This document shows, piece after piece, positions 55,035-63,820 of a stretch of DNA of 64,000 nucleotides. This stretch comes from Stutzerimonas stutzeri (lineage in GTDB: Bacteria; Pseudomonadota; Gammaproteobacteria; Pseudomonadales; Pseudomonadaceae), in NCBI GenBank assembly GCA_002387205.1, contig DGLA01000019.1:121260-185259 (forward strand), written 5' to 3'. The notes beneath the pieces are model-generated. The model did not search any database. It saw only the letters and a program-made list of their open reading frames with translations, and was not told where the DNA came from. Numbering within the stretch: position 1 is the stretch's first letter; every line of letters starts with the position of its first letter. A program made the translations under genes and the position numbers.

Positions 55035-58000
55035 ATATCCTCGCCATCCGGCTGAAAAACCTCGCCTCGCTCGCCGGCGAACAGGTCATTGACTTCACCG
55101 CCGAACCCCTGGCCAGCGCCGGCCTGTTTGCTATCACGGGACCTACAGGTGCCGGCAAGAGCACCATTCTCGATGCGCTGTGCCTGGCACTGTTCGGCAG
55201 TACGCCACGGCTCGATGGCGCCTCGCTGCTTAGCAAGGTGCCGGATGGCAGCGACGAGATCGGCAGCGGCGACGAGCGCAACCTGCTGCGCCGCGGCTGT
55301 GGCAGCGGCTACGCGGAGGTGGATTTCGTTGGCGTCGACGGCCATAGCTACCGCGCCCGCTGGGAAGTCAAGCGCGCCCGGGAAAAGATCGACGGTCGCC
55401 TGCAAGCCAGCAGCCAAAGCCTGCTCGATCTGGACAGCAATCAGCTCCTGGCCAGCGGCAAGAAGCGCGAGTTCAGGGAGCTGCTCGAAGCCAAGCTGGG
55501 CCTGACCCTGCCGCAGTTCACCCGCGCCGTGTTGCTGGCGCAAAGCGAGTTCTCGGCGTTTCTCAAGGCCGACGACAACGACCGCGGCACCCTGCTGGAA
55601 AAGCTCACCGATACCGGTCTCTACAGCCGCCTCGGCCAGGCCGCCTTCGAAGCAGCCAAGCGCGCCCGCGAAGCACTCGCCACGCTGCAACAACAGGCTG
55701 GCGGTGTGCAGCCCCTTGAACCCGAAGCGCGCCAATCGCTGGAAGCCCAGCACCAGACGCAACTGGCCGAGCTCAAGGCGCTGCAGCAGCAGCTCGAGAC
55801 GCTGAAACAGCAGAGTCAATGGTTACAGGACCTGGCCCGCTTGCAAGGCGAGCTCGACAGCGCGAGGCAGCAGCTGACCGACGCTGAAACCGAACACGAA
55901 AACCTGGCCGATGCCCGCCGCATTCTCGGGCTGTTCGAACTGCTGGCACCGCAACGGCATCGTTTCTTGCGCGAGGGGGAACTGGCGCCGCTGCTGGCGA
56001 AGGTTGAAGAGAACCTGGCTCGCCATGGTCGCGAGCACAGCGCGGTGCAGCAGCGCCTCGACGAGCTGGAGCAGCTCTGCAAGGCATCGACCGAGGCGTT
56101 GAAGGCGGCCGAGCAGGCGCTCAAATCGGCCGAGCCTCAGCTGGCTCAGGCGCGCCGCGAAGAGGAACGCCTGAGCGATCTGGCCACAGACCTGAGTGAC
56201 GCGCGCCGGCAAGCCGAACAGGCCGAGGCCGCGAGCAAGTCCGGCGAACAGACCCTCGCGCAACTGCGACAGCAACAGGAACAGGCCGCCACCCAACTGG
56301 CGTCCCTGACCGAAGGGCTTGCCCGCAGCGCCGAGCTGCATCCGTTATGCGCGGCCTGGAATGGCTACCGGCCGCGCCTGCAACAGGCCGTGCAGATAGC
56401 CGCTCGCTTGCAAAAGGGCCGTCTGGAACTCCCCGCCCTGGAAACTGCGGCCAAGACCGCCGAGGCCGCACAGCTACAGGCGCGCCAGGCGCTGGACGCG
56501 CTGCAGGCCAGGATCGGCGGTGAAACGAGCCTGGCCGATCAGCTTGCGCAACTGAACACAGGGCTCGACGCCTGGCGTGAAGCCCAGCGCGAAGCCGAAA
56601 CCCTGCTCGGGTTCTGGTCTCGCCATCAGCAGCTAACAGATCAGCAGCGGACGTTACGCGATGAACGGAGCCGCCAGCAGCAGGAACTCGACGCCCTGAC
56701 GCAGGCAGGCAAGCTCGCTCGCAGCGAGCGGGACGACGCGGAAAAGGCGCTCAAGGTGGTGCAAGCCCTGCTGGAGCGCCAGCGTCTGGCCCGCAGCGCC
56801 AATGTCGAGGCCTTGCGCGCGGCGCTGGTCCCCGGCGAGCCATGCAGCGTCTGTGGCAGCCTCGAGCACCCCTGGCATGACGGCAAGGCGCTGCTCGCTG
56901 CCCTCGACCAGGGCGATGAGCGCGAAGCCGAGCAGGCCCAGCTGCTGCTGAAAAGTCACGACGAAAAACTCCAGGCGCTGCGCGACCAGCACATCGCCCT
57001 GAGCACGGGCATCAAACAGAACGAGCAACGACAAGCCGAGATCACCGACGAGCTGGCAACGCTGGAGGCGCAACTGGCCGCCCTGCCCCTCTATGCCGAG
57101 CTGCTGAAGGAGCCGGAAACAGGGCGCCAATTCTGGCTGGACAGGAAACTCGCCACACTCAAAACCGAGATCACCACGGCCAACGCCCGCCAGCGCGAGC
57201 TGCTGGCGCTGCAGCAGCGCAGCGAAGCTCTGCAGACCGCTTGGCAAAGTGCACGCGACGCCTGCGTCCAGGCGACTCAGGCCCTTACCGGACAGCGCGA
57301 CGCCATCAGCCGCGACGAGGAGCGCCTGGATGAAGAACTGGCCGAGTTCGGCAGTCTGTTGCCCGCCACCCTGCTCAGCCAGTGGCGCGAGGCACCGGCG
57401 GCAACCTTTATGCAGCTCGACAGCCAGGTCGAGGCGCGGCGCCAGCAGATCGAGCAACAAACAGAGGTCGCTGAGGAGCAGCAACAGCGCCAGAGCGCAC
57501 TGGAACGTGAGCAGCTGCAGCAACAGAATCGTCTCGATCAGCACAAGGCGTGCGCCGCCCGCCTCAGTGAACTCGAAGCTCGCGAACTGGCCTGTCGCCA
57601 GAGCCTGCGTGACAGCCTGGGTGAGCAGCCCAGCGCCCAAGGCTGGCAGCAGCAGTTAGAGATCGCCATCCAGAACGCTCGTCAGCAACAGGCCGACATC
57701 GACCGGCAGCTGAACGAAGCGCGCGTCGAGCTCACTCGCCTCGCGGGCGAGCAGCAGAACTGCGCCGGGCGCCGCGACGAGCTGCTGGCCGAACGCAAAT
57801 CCCTTGGCGAAGAGCTCAACGCCTGGCGCGCCGCCCATCCCGACCTGGACGATGCGACCCTGACGCAGTTGCTGCAACTGGACGACGCCTTGCTCGCTGA
57901 AGCCCGCGAGCGGCTGCGCGCCAACACCGAACAGCTCGCCCGCAGCCGTGAGCGGCTGGACGGCTGCACGCAGCGGCTGGCCGCGCACCAGGCCGGGCAA

Positions 58001-58687
58001 CCCGATGCGCCGGATGGCGAAACCCTGAAGCGCCAGTACGCGGAGCAGGAAGTCAGCTGCAACGCGGCCGAGCAACGCTGCGCCGAAACCCGCGCCGCGC
58101 TGCTCGACGACGACCGCAGGCGCAACCAGAGCCAGTCCCTGCTCCAGCAGATCGCCGAGGCGACGACGGAAAGCCAGCGCTGGGGTCGTCTCGCGGCGCT
58201 GATCGGTTCCAGCGACGGTGGCGCCTTCCGCAAGATCGCCCAGGCCTACAACCTCGACCTCCTGGTGCAGCACGCCAACGTGCAGCTGCGCCAGCTGGCC
58301 CGGCGCTATCGGCTCAAGCGCGGCGGGAGCCCGCTGGGGTTGCTGGTGATGGACACGGAAATGGGCGACGAGCTGCGCTCGGTGCATTCACTGTCGGGTG
58401 GCGAGACCTTTCTCGTCTCGCTGGCGCTGGCACTGGGGCTGGCCTCCATGGCCTCGAGCAAACTGAAGATCGAGTCGCTGTTCATCGACGAAGGCTTCGG
58501 CAGTCTCGATCCGGAGTCGTTGCAAATCGCCATGGATGCGCTGGACTCGCTGCAGGCCCAGGGCCGCAAGGTGGCGGTGATCTCACACGTGGCGGAAATG
58601 CACGAGCGCATTCCGGTGCAGATACAGGTGCAGCGACAGGGCAACGGTCAGAGCGGGCTGAGGATCATCGGCGCGGCAGGGTTCTAA
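55031..58687 (+). CDS. sbcC: Exonuclease subunit SbcC (Rad50 family)
   Basis: A 1218-residue SMC-like ATPase. Walker A is GPTGAGKST (residues 37-45), long coiled coils fill the middle, a zinc hook CSVCG sits at Cys605/Cys608, and the signature LSGGETFLVSLALALG and Walker B ESLFIDEGFGSLDPESL close it. SbcC gates DNA access to SbcD. The nuclease is known to limit palindromes and hairpins, which is notable given the inverted repeat just upstream. Operonic with sbcD. Confidence 0.97.
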   Translation: MNILAIRLKNLASLAGEQVIDFTAEPLASAGLFAITGPTGAGKSTILDALCLALFGSTPRLDGASLLSKVPDGSDEIGSGDERNLLRRGCGSGYAEVDFVGVDGHSYRARWEVKRAREKIDGRLQASSQSLLDLDSNQLLASGKKREFRELLEAKLGLTLPQFTRAVLLAQSEFSAFLKADDNDRGTLLEKLTDTGLYSRLGQAAFEAAKRAREALATLQQQAGGVQPLEPEARQSLEAQHQTQLAELKALQQQLETLKQQSQWLQDLARLQGELDSARQQLTDAETEHENLADARRILGLFELLAPQRHRFLREGELAPLLAKVEENLARHGREHSAVQQRLDELEQLCKASTEALKAAEQALKSAEPQLAQARREEERLSDLATDLSDARRQAEQAEAASKSGEQTLAQLRQQQEQAATQLASLTEGLARSAELHPLCAAWNGYRPRLQQAVQIAARLQKGRLELPALETAAKTAEAAQLQARQALDALQARIGGETSLADQLAQLNTGLDAWREAQREAETLLGFWSRHQQLTDQQRTLRDERSRQQQELDALTQAGKLARSERDDAEKALKVVQALLERQRLARSANVEALRAALVPGEPCSVCGSLEHPWHDGKALLAALDQGDEREAEQAQLLLKSHDEKLQALRDQHIALSTGIKQNEQRQAEITDELATLEAQLAALPLYAELLKEPETGRQFWLDRKLATLKTEITTANARQRELLALQQRSEALQTAWQSARDACVQATQALTGQRDAISRDEERLDEELAEFGSLLPATLLSQWREAPAATFMQLDSQVEARRQQIEQQTEVAEEQQQRQSALEREQLQQQNRLDQHKACAARLSELEARELACRQSLRDSLGEQPSAQGWQQQLEIAIQNARQQQADIDRQLNEARVELTRLAGEQQNCAGRRDELLAERKSLGEELNAWRAAHPDLDDATLTQLLQLDDALLAEARERLRANTEQLARSRERLDGCTQRLAAHQAGQPDAPDGETLKRQYAEQEVSCNAAEQRCAETRAALLDDDRRRNQSQSLLQQIAEATTESQRWGRLAALIGSSDGGAFRKIAQAYNLDLLVQHANVQLRQLARRYRLKRGGSPLGLLVMDTEMGDELRSVHSLSGGETFLVSLALALGLASMASSKLKIESLFIDEGFGSLDPESLQIAMDALDSLQAQGRKVAVISHVAEMHERIPVQIQVQRQGNGQSGLRIIGAAGF

Positions 58688-58693
58688 GCCAGG

Positions 58694-58726
58694 GGGCAAG
58701 CACGACATCGGCTGCCGTGCTTGCCC
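58694..58726. terminator. Hairpin between converging sbcC and sodA
   Basis: GGGCAAGCACG pairs perfectly with CGTGCTTGCCC (11 bp) around an 11-base loop, in the gap between the two converging genes. No clear U-tract; a bidirectional terminator is likely. Confidence 0.65.
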
Positions 58727-58731
58727 TGCCA

Positions 58732-59343
58732 TCAGCCCATTGCGGCCCCGTAGCGCCGCTGTACTTCCGGCCAGTTGATCACCTGGTAGAACGCGTTGAT
58801 GTATTCCGGCCGGCGGTTCTGGTAGCGCAGGTAATAGGCGTGTTCCCAGACGTCCAGTCCGAGGATCGGCGTGTTGCCGTTCATCAGGGGGCTGTCCTGA
58901 TTGCCGGTGTGTTCCACGACCAGCTTCTTTTCAGGTGTGACACTGAGCCAGGCCCAGCCACTGCCGAAGCGCGACACGGCCGCTTTGGTAAAGGCTTCCT
59001 TGAATTTATCGAAGCCGCCCAGCTGCTCAACGATGGCCTTGGCGAGCTCGCCTTCCGGCGTTCCGCCGGCGTTGACGGCCATGACTGTCCAGAACAGCGA
59101 GTGGTTGGCGTGACCGCCACCCTGGTTGATCACCGCAGCCTGCTTATCGGACGGCAGCTGCTGGATCATCGTCAGCAGTTTTTCTACCGAAATCTCAGCC
59201 CACTCGGTGCCTTCCAGTGCCGCGTTGAGGTTGTTGATGTAGGTTTGGTGGTGCTTGGTGTGGTGGATTTCCATGGTCTGGGCGTCGATATGAGGCTCCA
59301 GCGCGTCGTAGGCATAGGGAAGCTCGGGAAGGGTGTGGGGCAT
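58732..59343 (-). CDS. sodA: Superoxide dismutase, Mn type
   Basis: A 203-residue Fe/Mn superoxide dismutase. Ligands lie in the EIHHTKHHQTY, GGGHANHSLFW and DVWEHAYYLRYQNRRPEY motifs; GGGHANHSLFW and the overall sequence favour manganese. It removes superoxide in the cytoplasm. The start at 59343 (MPHTLPELPY) is where the family begins; a longer frame to 59571 overlaps the next gene. It is the last gene of a pair with the 153-residue orfX protein, as in P. aeruginosa fumC-orfX-sodA. Confidence 0.95.
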   Translation of the reverse strand: MPHTLPELPYAYDALEPHIDAQTMEIHHTKHHQTYINNLNAALEGTEWAEISVEKLLTMIQQLPSDKQAAVINQGGGHANHSLFWTVMAVNAGGTPEGELAKAIVEQLGGFDKFKEAFTKAAVSRFGSGWAWLSVTPEKKLVVEHTGNQDSPLMNGNTPILGLDVWEHAYYLRYQNRRPEYINAFYQVINWPEVQRRYGAAMG

Positions 59344-59344
59344 G

Positions 59345-59806
59345 TCAGTGAACTCCGTGAAATGGGCTTTCATGCAGGAGCGCCTGCTGTTGCAGCATTG
59401 ATACAGGCTGGTTGGCGCTGCGCTTGAGCACGCGGCGGATGCGCGGGGTGTCGCCATGGGCGGTGGTGAACTGCAAAAGCTCGACATAGCTATGCCGGCT
59501 GTGCCGTAGGCAAGCCTCGCGTAGCTCTGCTTGGAGGCGCAGATCCATGAGGCACTTGAGCAGGTGCTCATGGATGGCGCAGAGGTATTCGGCGCTCTCC
59601 TCCGGCTGTTTCAACCGCAGGTGCACATCGGCAAGGTTGTGGTGGGAGATGACATAGGCAGCGACCGCTTCATCGGCGTCGTGCCAACGCTCGAACAGCA
59701 CCCGGCTTAGCGCCAGCGCCTGCAGATAATGCTCTCGGGCATCGATGTATTCGCCTTGGCTGAAAAGCCGGTTGGCCAGTTCGATGGTCCGTTTCCAGTG
59801 CTCCAT
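59345..59806 (-). CDS. OrfX-type protein preceding sodA
   Basis: A 153-residue soluble, largely helical protein (TPR-like: ANRLFSQGEYIDAREHYLQALALSR, YVISHHNLADVHLRLKQPEESAEYL). It corresponds to the small gene between fumC and sodA in Pseudomonas (orfX, PA4469 in P. aeruginosa). One base separates it from sodA, so they form an operon. Function unknown. Confidence 0.8.
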   Translation of the reverse strand: MEHWKRTIELANRLFSQGEYIDAREHYLQALALSRVLFERWHDADEAVAAYVISHHNLADVHLRLKQPEESAEYLCAIHEHLLKCLMDLRLQAELREACLRHSRHSYVELLQFTTAHGDTPRIRRVLKRSANQPVSMLQQQALLHESPFHGVH

Positions 59807-60285
59807 GATGGATCTCCTTGAAGCGAGGCTTCAGCTGATGGGAGGTGCACAACAGGCAAAGCGCAGCGGAGAAGGACGCGCCGAACGCCTTGCGCTAATG
59901 AGTTTAATTATCATTTAGCGAAGGAGCGGGCAAGCATTCTCTCTATCGCACCGACAGACGTGCAGCGCCACAGGACAGCTCCGGGCTACTTGAAAGACAT
60001 GCAGTCGCTAGGTCGGCGCTGAAGCGAAGCGAGGCGAGAAGGCTCAACGCTGAACCGAGAGTGATACCAGGCAGCGGGTTCGCTTGGCAGGATGCATTGG
60101 AAGCGAACCGGCAGACGCCGCTTGTGGCCACGCCGCCGGGATTCGCACGAGAGAGGGTGTCACGGGCGCGCCGCTTGTGGCCGTACGCCTGCCGGACCGA
60201 TACGGATCAGCCACGAGCGGGGCGAGCTTACGAACTCAAGCTTTCAGTCAGCTGTCGACCCTTCACGCCTAGCCGAGTCATCAGC
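59807..60285. other. Intergenic region upstream of orfX-sodA and the dioxygenase gene
   Basis: About 480 bases without a supported gene. The left part contains a Fur-like box. The right part contains two copies of GCCGCTTGTGGCC (near 60117 and 60172), a short direct repeat of unknown meaning, and should hold the dioxygenase promoter. Confidence 0.5.
59899..59913 (-). promoter_or_regulatory. Fur-like box upstream of orfX-sodA
   Basis: On the minus strand TGATAATTAAACTCA matches the Fur consensus TGATAATNATTATCA at 11 of 14 defined positions, including a perfect left half, inside an imperfect palindrome (CGCTAATGA ... TCATTTAGCG). Iron-starvation induction of the fumC-orfX-sodA operon through Fur is known in P. 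aeruginosa. Confidence 0.65.
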
Positions 60286-61044
60286 ATGAGCCAGACCACG
60301 ATCTCCGAGCAGCTGCATGCCATGCATGAGCAAGGCTTCGTTCTGCTGCGCCAGGTCCTGCAGCCGCAGCAGATCGAGGTCGTCCGCGCCGCCATCGATC
60401 GCCTCGAACCCATTCACTGGGACTACCAGGGACTGGTGGACGACCATTACAAATGCGTCTTCAACCGGGACCCGTTCTGGCTGCCCCTGCTCGATCCTCC
60501 TGGTGTGATCGAGTTGGCCGAAGCCTGTCTTGGAAGGGATTGCCACCTGATCGGCCAGACCGCCTGGCGCAGCCATCCGGGCTTCGTTGGCGGCGAGCTG
60601 CATGCCGATTACCTCGTCATGGAGCTGCCCGAGCACCTGTTGGCGGATTCCGCTTTCAAGCTGCCGATGCAGATCTGCACGGCACATATCTACCTCGACC
60701 GGATCGATTCCGACCTCTGCCCTACCCTGGTGATACCCGGCAGCCACCGGGCCGGCCGCAAACCGCGCCCGGGTGAAACCCACTGGCAGGGCCACGAGCC
60801 ACATCCGGTGCTCTGCGAAGCCGGTGACGTGCTGCTGTTTCGCAGCGACCTCTGGCACGCAGGCAGCCGCAACCGCACGGTCGACCGCAGCCGTTATCTG
60901 CTGCAGGTGCACTACGGGCGGCGGATGGTGGCGCAGAAGTTTTCGCCCTATCTGCAGTGGCAGTTCAACCCGGACGTCATCGCCGCCGCCACGCCAAGGC
61001 AGCGTCGTCTGCTCGGTGAACACGAGGCGTCGGAGTACGACTGA
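60286..61044 (+). CDS. Phytanoyl-CoA dioxygenase family protein
   Basis: A 252-residue Fe(II)/2-oxoglutarate oxygenase of the PhyH type. The iron ligands are in GELHADYLV (HxD) and the distal His is in LWHAGSRNRTVDRSRYLLQVHYG, with the 2-oxoglutarate arginine following. The substrate is unknown; relatives act on small natural products or lipids. The start at 60286 (MSQTTIS) is the first Met of the homologous part. No biosynthetic neighbours were seen. Confidence 0.8.
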   Translation: MSQTTISEQLHAMHEQGFVLLRQVLQPQQIEVVRAAIDRLEPIHWDYQGLVDDHYKCVFNRDPFWLPLLDPPGVIELAEACLGRDCHLIGQTAWRSHPGFVGGELHADYLVMELPEHLLADSAFKLPMQICTAHIYLDRIDSDLCPTLVIPGSHRAGRKPRPGETHWQGHEPHPVLCEAGDVLLFRSDLWHAGSRNRTVDRSRYLLQVHYGRRMVAQKFSPYLQWQFNPDVIAAATPRQRRLLGEHEASEYD

Positions 61045-61197
61045 TCATGGCTCTCGGGTAGCGATCGGCCCTGCTCGCGTCTTCTCCGCACCTTCCGGGG
61101 TGGGCTGTTGTGCACTTTCGAGATCAATCGATGCCAGGCCGACCGAACCCTCGCGCTTCCCCCCCTTCTAAGCAGTCATCGACTAGAGGAGGTTGCC

Positions 61198-61716
61198 ATG
61201 ACCAAACTACCCTTCACTGCGCTCGGCTTTGCGCTCCTGGCCCCGGCCGTGTTCGCCCAGACGCCGAAGCCAGAGGTGATCACCCATCTCAATGGGCTGG
61301 ACATTGAAGTCAGCGCCATGGGTGTACCGACCTCGACAACCGAAGCCGGCGGTGAACTGGTCGGGATACGTGCCGTCAAGGTCATGAACAACACAGGCGA
61401 TACGGTGACCTGCGAATTTCACGTGCCTGCCGATGCGCGCGCGGACACCTCCGCCCCGCCCGTCTTTTCCGTAAGCCCCAATACCCAGCGCGTGGAGCGC
61501 GTGCCTGGCAATTACTCGCCGGACCAGCCGTTCGCTGAACTGACCTGCCGCGGAGCCGCCGAGAGCGTTGGCACCCCGACGGTCATCCCTTCCAGCGAGC
61601 CGGATGCCGAGCCCGCCGCCGATACCCAGCCTCACACTGAATCCGCCACCGAGACGGGCACCGGCATTCCTGCCGACTCGACGCGTTCGCGAGAAGGCAA
61701 CAGCCGCGATCGGTGA
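61198..61716 (+). CDS. Secreted protein of unknown function
   Basis: A 172-residue protein with a signal peptide (FTALGFALLAPAVFAQTP), a ~95-residue beta-rich-looking domain with two cysteines, and a ~45-residue acidic, Thr/Ser/Pro-rich disordered tail. AGAGGAGG lies just before the ATG at 61198. I do not recognise the family. It is followed by a clear terminator. Confidence 0.75.
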   Translation: MTKLPFTALGFALLAPAVFAQTPKPEVITHLNGLDIEVSAMGVPTSTTEAGGELVGIRAVKVMNNTGDTVTCEFHVPADARADTSAPPVFSVSPNTQRVERVPGNYSPDQPFAELTCRGAAESVGTPTVIPSSEPDAEPAADTQPHTESATETGTGIPADSTRSREGNSRDR

Positions 61717-61732
61717 CTCAACCCTATACCTG

Positions 61733-61759
61733 GCCCGGCCTGCCGAGGTCCGGGCTTTT
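61733..61759 (+). terminator. Terminator after the secreted protein gene
   Basis: GCCCGG pairs with CCGGGC, followed by TTTT, 17 bases past the stop. The T-run overlaps the stop codon of the converging ABC permease gene. Confidence 0.65.
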
Positions 61760-62684
61760 AACGCCGTTCCTCTCGAATGAACGGAATCCCCAATGCGCCA
61801 GGCTGGGTGCCGGTGACATTCCTGCCGCTGGCGACCCAGATCATCACGGCAAGCGTCACCGCGTAAGGGGTCATCAGCACGAAGTACTGCGGCAGGCGCA
61901 CCCCGGCGGCGGCCAGTTGCGGGATCAACGCTTCGATACAGCCGAACAGCAGCGCACCAGCCAACGCCTTCCAAGGCGACCACCGGGCGAAGATCACCAA
62001 CGCCACGGCAATCCAGCCGCGGCCGCCGGTCATGTCGGCGATCCACAGCTTGGTACTGAGCACCGAAATATAGCCGCCCGCCAGTCCGATCAGCGCTGAA
62101 CCGGCCAGGATGGCGGCCAGCCGATAACCGAGCACGGAAATGCCCGCCGCATCCGCCGCCTGCGGATTCTCTCCAACGGCGCGCATCCGCAGGCCAGTGG
62201 TGGTCCGTGTCAGAAAGGCGACCACGGCGAGAAAGATCAGCGGCGTCATGAACACCAGCGGGTTCTGCACGAAGAGCTTGCCCAGCAGTGGCAGCTCCGA
62301 CAGCGGCCAGAGCTCAATGGCGCCCAGCCCCTTCACCGGCTTGTTGGTCCAGTCCAGCAGCGTGCCTAGCAAGCCGGTCAGCCCCTGGCAGAAGAACACC
62401 AGCGCCAGGCCGGCGATGACCTGATTGATGCGCAGCATCAGCACCATCAGCGCGAACAGCAGCGACACCACCGCCGCCGCGCCCATGGCCAGCAGGAGCG
62501 ATATCCCCGGCATGCCATAGGCCAACTGCGCGCCGATCCCGGCCAGGGCACCGACGAGCATCAGTCCCTCGGCACCGAGGGCCAGCACGCCAGCACGTTC
62601 GGTGAGGATCAAGCCCAGCGCCGCGAGGGCGAAGGGCACGGCGAAGTCCGGCGTGTTGCCGAGCCAGTTGGCGATCATGTCCAT
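61758..62684 (-). CDS. ABC permease of a BMP-type nucleoside/sugar importer (second subunit)
   Basis: A 308-residue permease with about nine membrane helices (WLGNTPDFAVPFALAALGLILTERAG; EGLMLVGALAGIG; MRAVGENPQAADAAGISVLGYR signature). The family imports nucleosides or simple sugars (YufQ/NupQ, BmpA-linked). Its ATG overlaps the stop of the other permease (TGATG at 62684). The longer frame upstream to 63701 is a shadow of the first permease and was not used. Confidence 0.88.
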   Translation of the reverse strand: MDMIANWLGNTPDFAVPFALAALGLILTERAGVLALGAEGLMLVGALAGIGAQLAYGMPGISLLLAMGAAAVVSLLFALMVLMLRINQVIAGLALVFFCQGLTGLLGTLLDWTNKPVKGLGAIELWPLSELPLLGKLFVQNPLVFMTPLIFLAVVAFLTRTTTGLRMRAVGENPQAADAAGISVLGYRLAAILAGSALIGLAGGYISVLSTKLWIADMTGGRGWIAVALVIFARWSPWKALAGALLFGCIEALIPQLAAAGVRLPQYFVLMTPYAVTLAVMIWVASGRNVTGTQPGALGIPFIREERR

Positions 62685-63820
62685 CAGCTTTCGCCTCCCT
62701 GAACGCGGCGGATACGGTGGCGGATAAAGAAATCCGAGGAGGCGACGCAGATCACCAGGATCGCCTGGATCAGCTGCACCATGGAAAAGGGGATCTGGTA
62801 GAACACCTGCAGGCTGCGTCCGGCAACGAACAGCATCGCCATCAAGAGCGCCACCACCAGTGCAGCCACCGGGTTGTTGCGGGCGAGAAAGGCGATGAGG
62901 ATGCCGGAGAAGCCGTAGCCCTGGTAGAACGACTGGGTCAACCGCCCCTCCTGCCCGGCCGTGACGAGAAACCCGGCGATCCCGGCCATGGCGCCGGAAA
63001 CCAGCACCGTGCCGATGATCATCTTCTGCACCGGCACGCCCACCGCGCCGGCCACTCGCGGGTTGGCATCGACAAAGCGCAGGTACAGCCCGGCGCGGGA
63101 GATGCCGAGAAACCACAGCGCCAGCAGCGCGACGATCACCGCCAGCGGCACCGCCGCACTGAAGCCCTCGAACAATTCGGGCAAGCGCTCGAACGACTGG
63201 AACTGCGGCGAATAGGGGAACGAGCTCCTCGGGTCCTTCCAGCTGCCGTACAGTAGGTGCAGCAGGAAGTTGATCGCCAGGTAATTGAGCATCAGCGTCG
63301 AGATGATCTCGTTGACCTTCAGCCGCAGCTTGAGCAACACCGGCGCCAGCGCCCAGGCGAGGCCGCAGAAGATGGCCGCTACCAGCATCAACGGCAGACG
63401 CAGCGCCGGAGGGCCAACCTCGAACAGCGAGATCGCCGTGGCACCGATGGCGCCCCAGATCATCTGGCCCTCCAGCCCGAGGTTCCAGAACTTGGCGCGA
63501 AACGCCATGCAGCCGGCCAGACCGACCAGGATCATCGGCGAAGCCTGAAACAGCACGGCGGTCAGACTCTGCGCATCGAATACCGTGAGAATGACGAACT
63601 CGTTGAGCAGCTCGCCGACCGGTACGCCAGCGGCGACGAGGATCGCGGCGGAAATGCCCAACCCCAGCAACAGCGCGAGGCCGATGATCACAGCCTGCCA
63701 ATGCCAGGCCAGTTGCTGGCGGATCTCCAGGGCGTAGCGTCGCGACAGCAGCGGCGGCTTGGGCTGCTTCGCGGCCTGCGTAGCCTGCTCGAGCATCACC
63801 GGGCGTACCTGCTCATTCAT
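62684..63820 (-). CDS. ABC permease of a BMP-type nucleoside/sugar importer (first subunit)
   Basis: A 378-residue permease of the YufP/NupP type. After a polar N-terminus of about 35 residues come ~9 helices, including LAGCMAFRAKFWNLGLEGQMIWGAIGA, the family signature. The start at 63820 (MNEQVRP) was preferred to 63850 because AAGGGG lies ahead and its ATGAATGA overlaps the upstream ATPase stop. It forms the channel with the second permease. Confidence 0.88.
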   Translation of the reverse strand: MNEQVRPVMLEQATQAAKQPKPPLLSRRYALEIRQQLAWHWQAVIIGLALLLGLGISAAILVAAGVPVGELLNEFVILTVFDAQSLTAVLFQASPMILVGLAGCMAFRAKFWNLGLEGQMIWGAIGATAISLFEVGPPALRLPLMLVAAIFCGLAWALAPVLLKLRLKVNEIISTLMLNYLAINFLLHLLYGSWKDPRSSFPYSPQFQSFERLPELFEGFSAAVPLAVIVALLALWFLGISRAGLYLRFVDANPRVAGAVGVPVQKMIIGTVLVSGAMAGIAGFLVTAGQEGRLTQSFYQGYGFSGILIAFLARNNPVAALVVALLMAMLFVAGRSLQVFYQIPFSMVQLIQAILVICVASSDFFIRHRIRRVQGGES

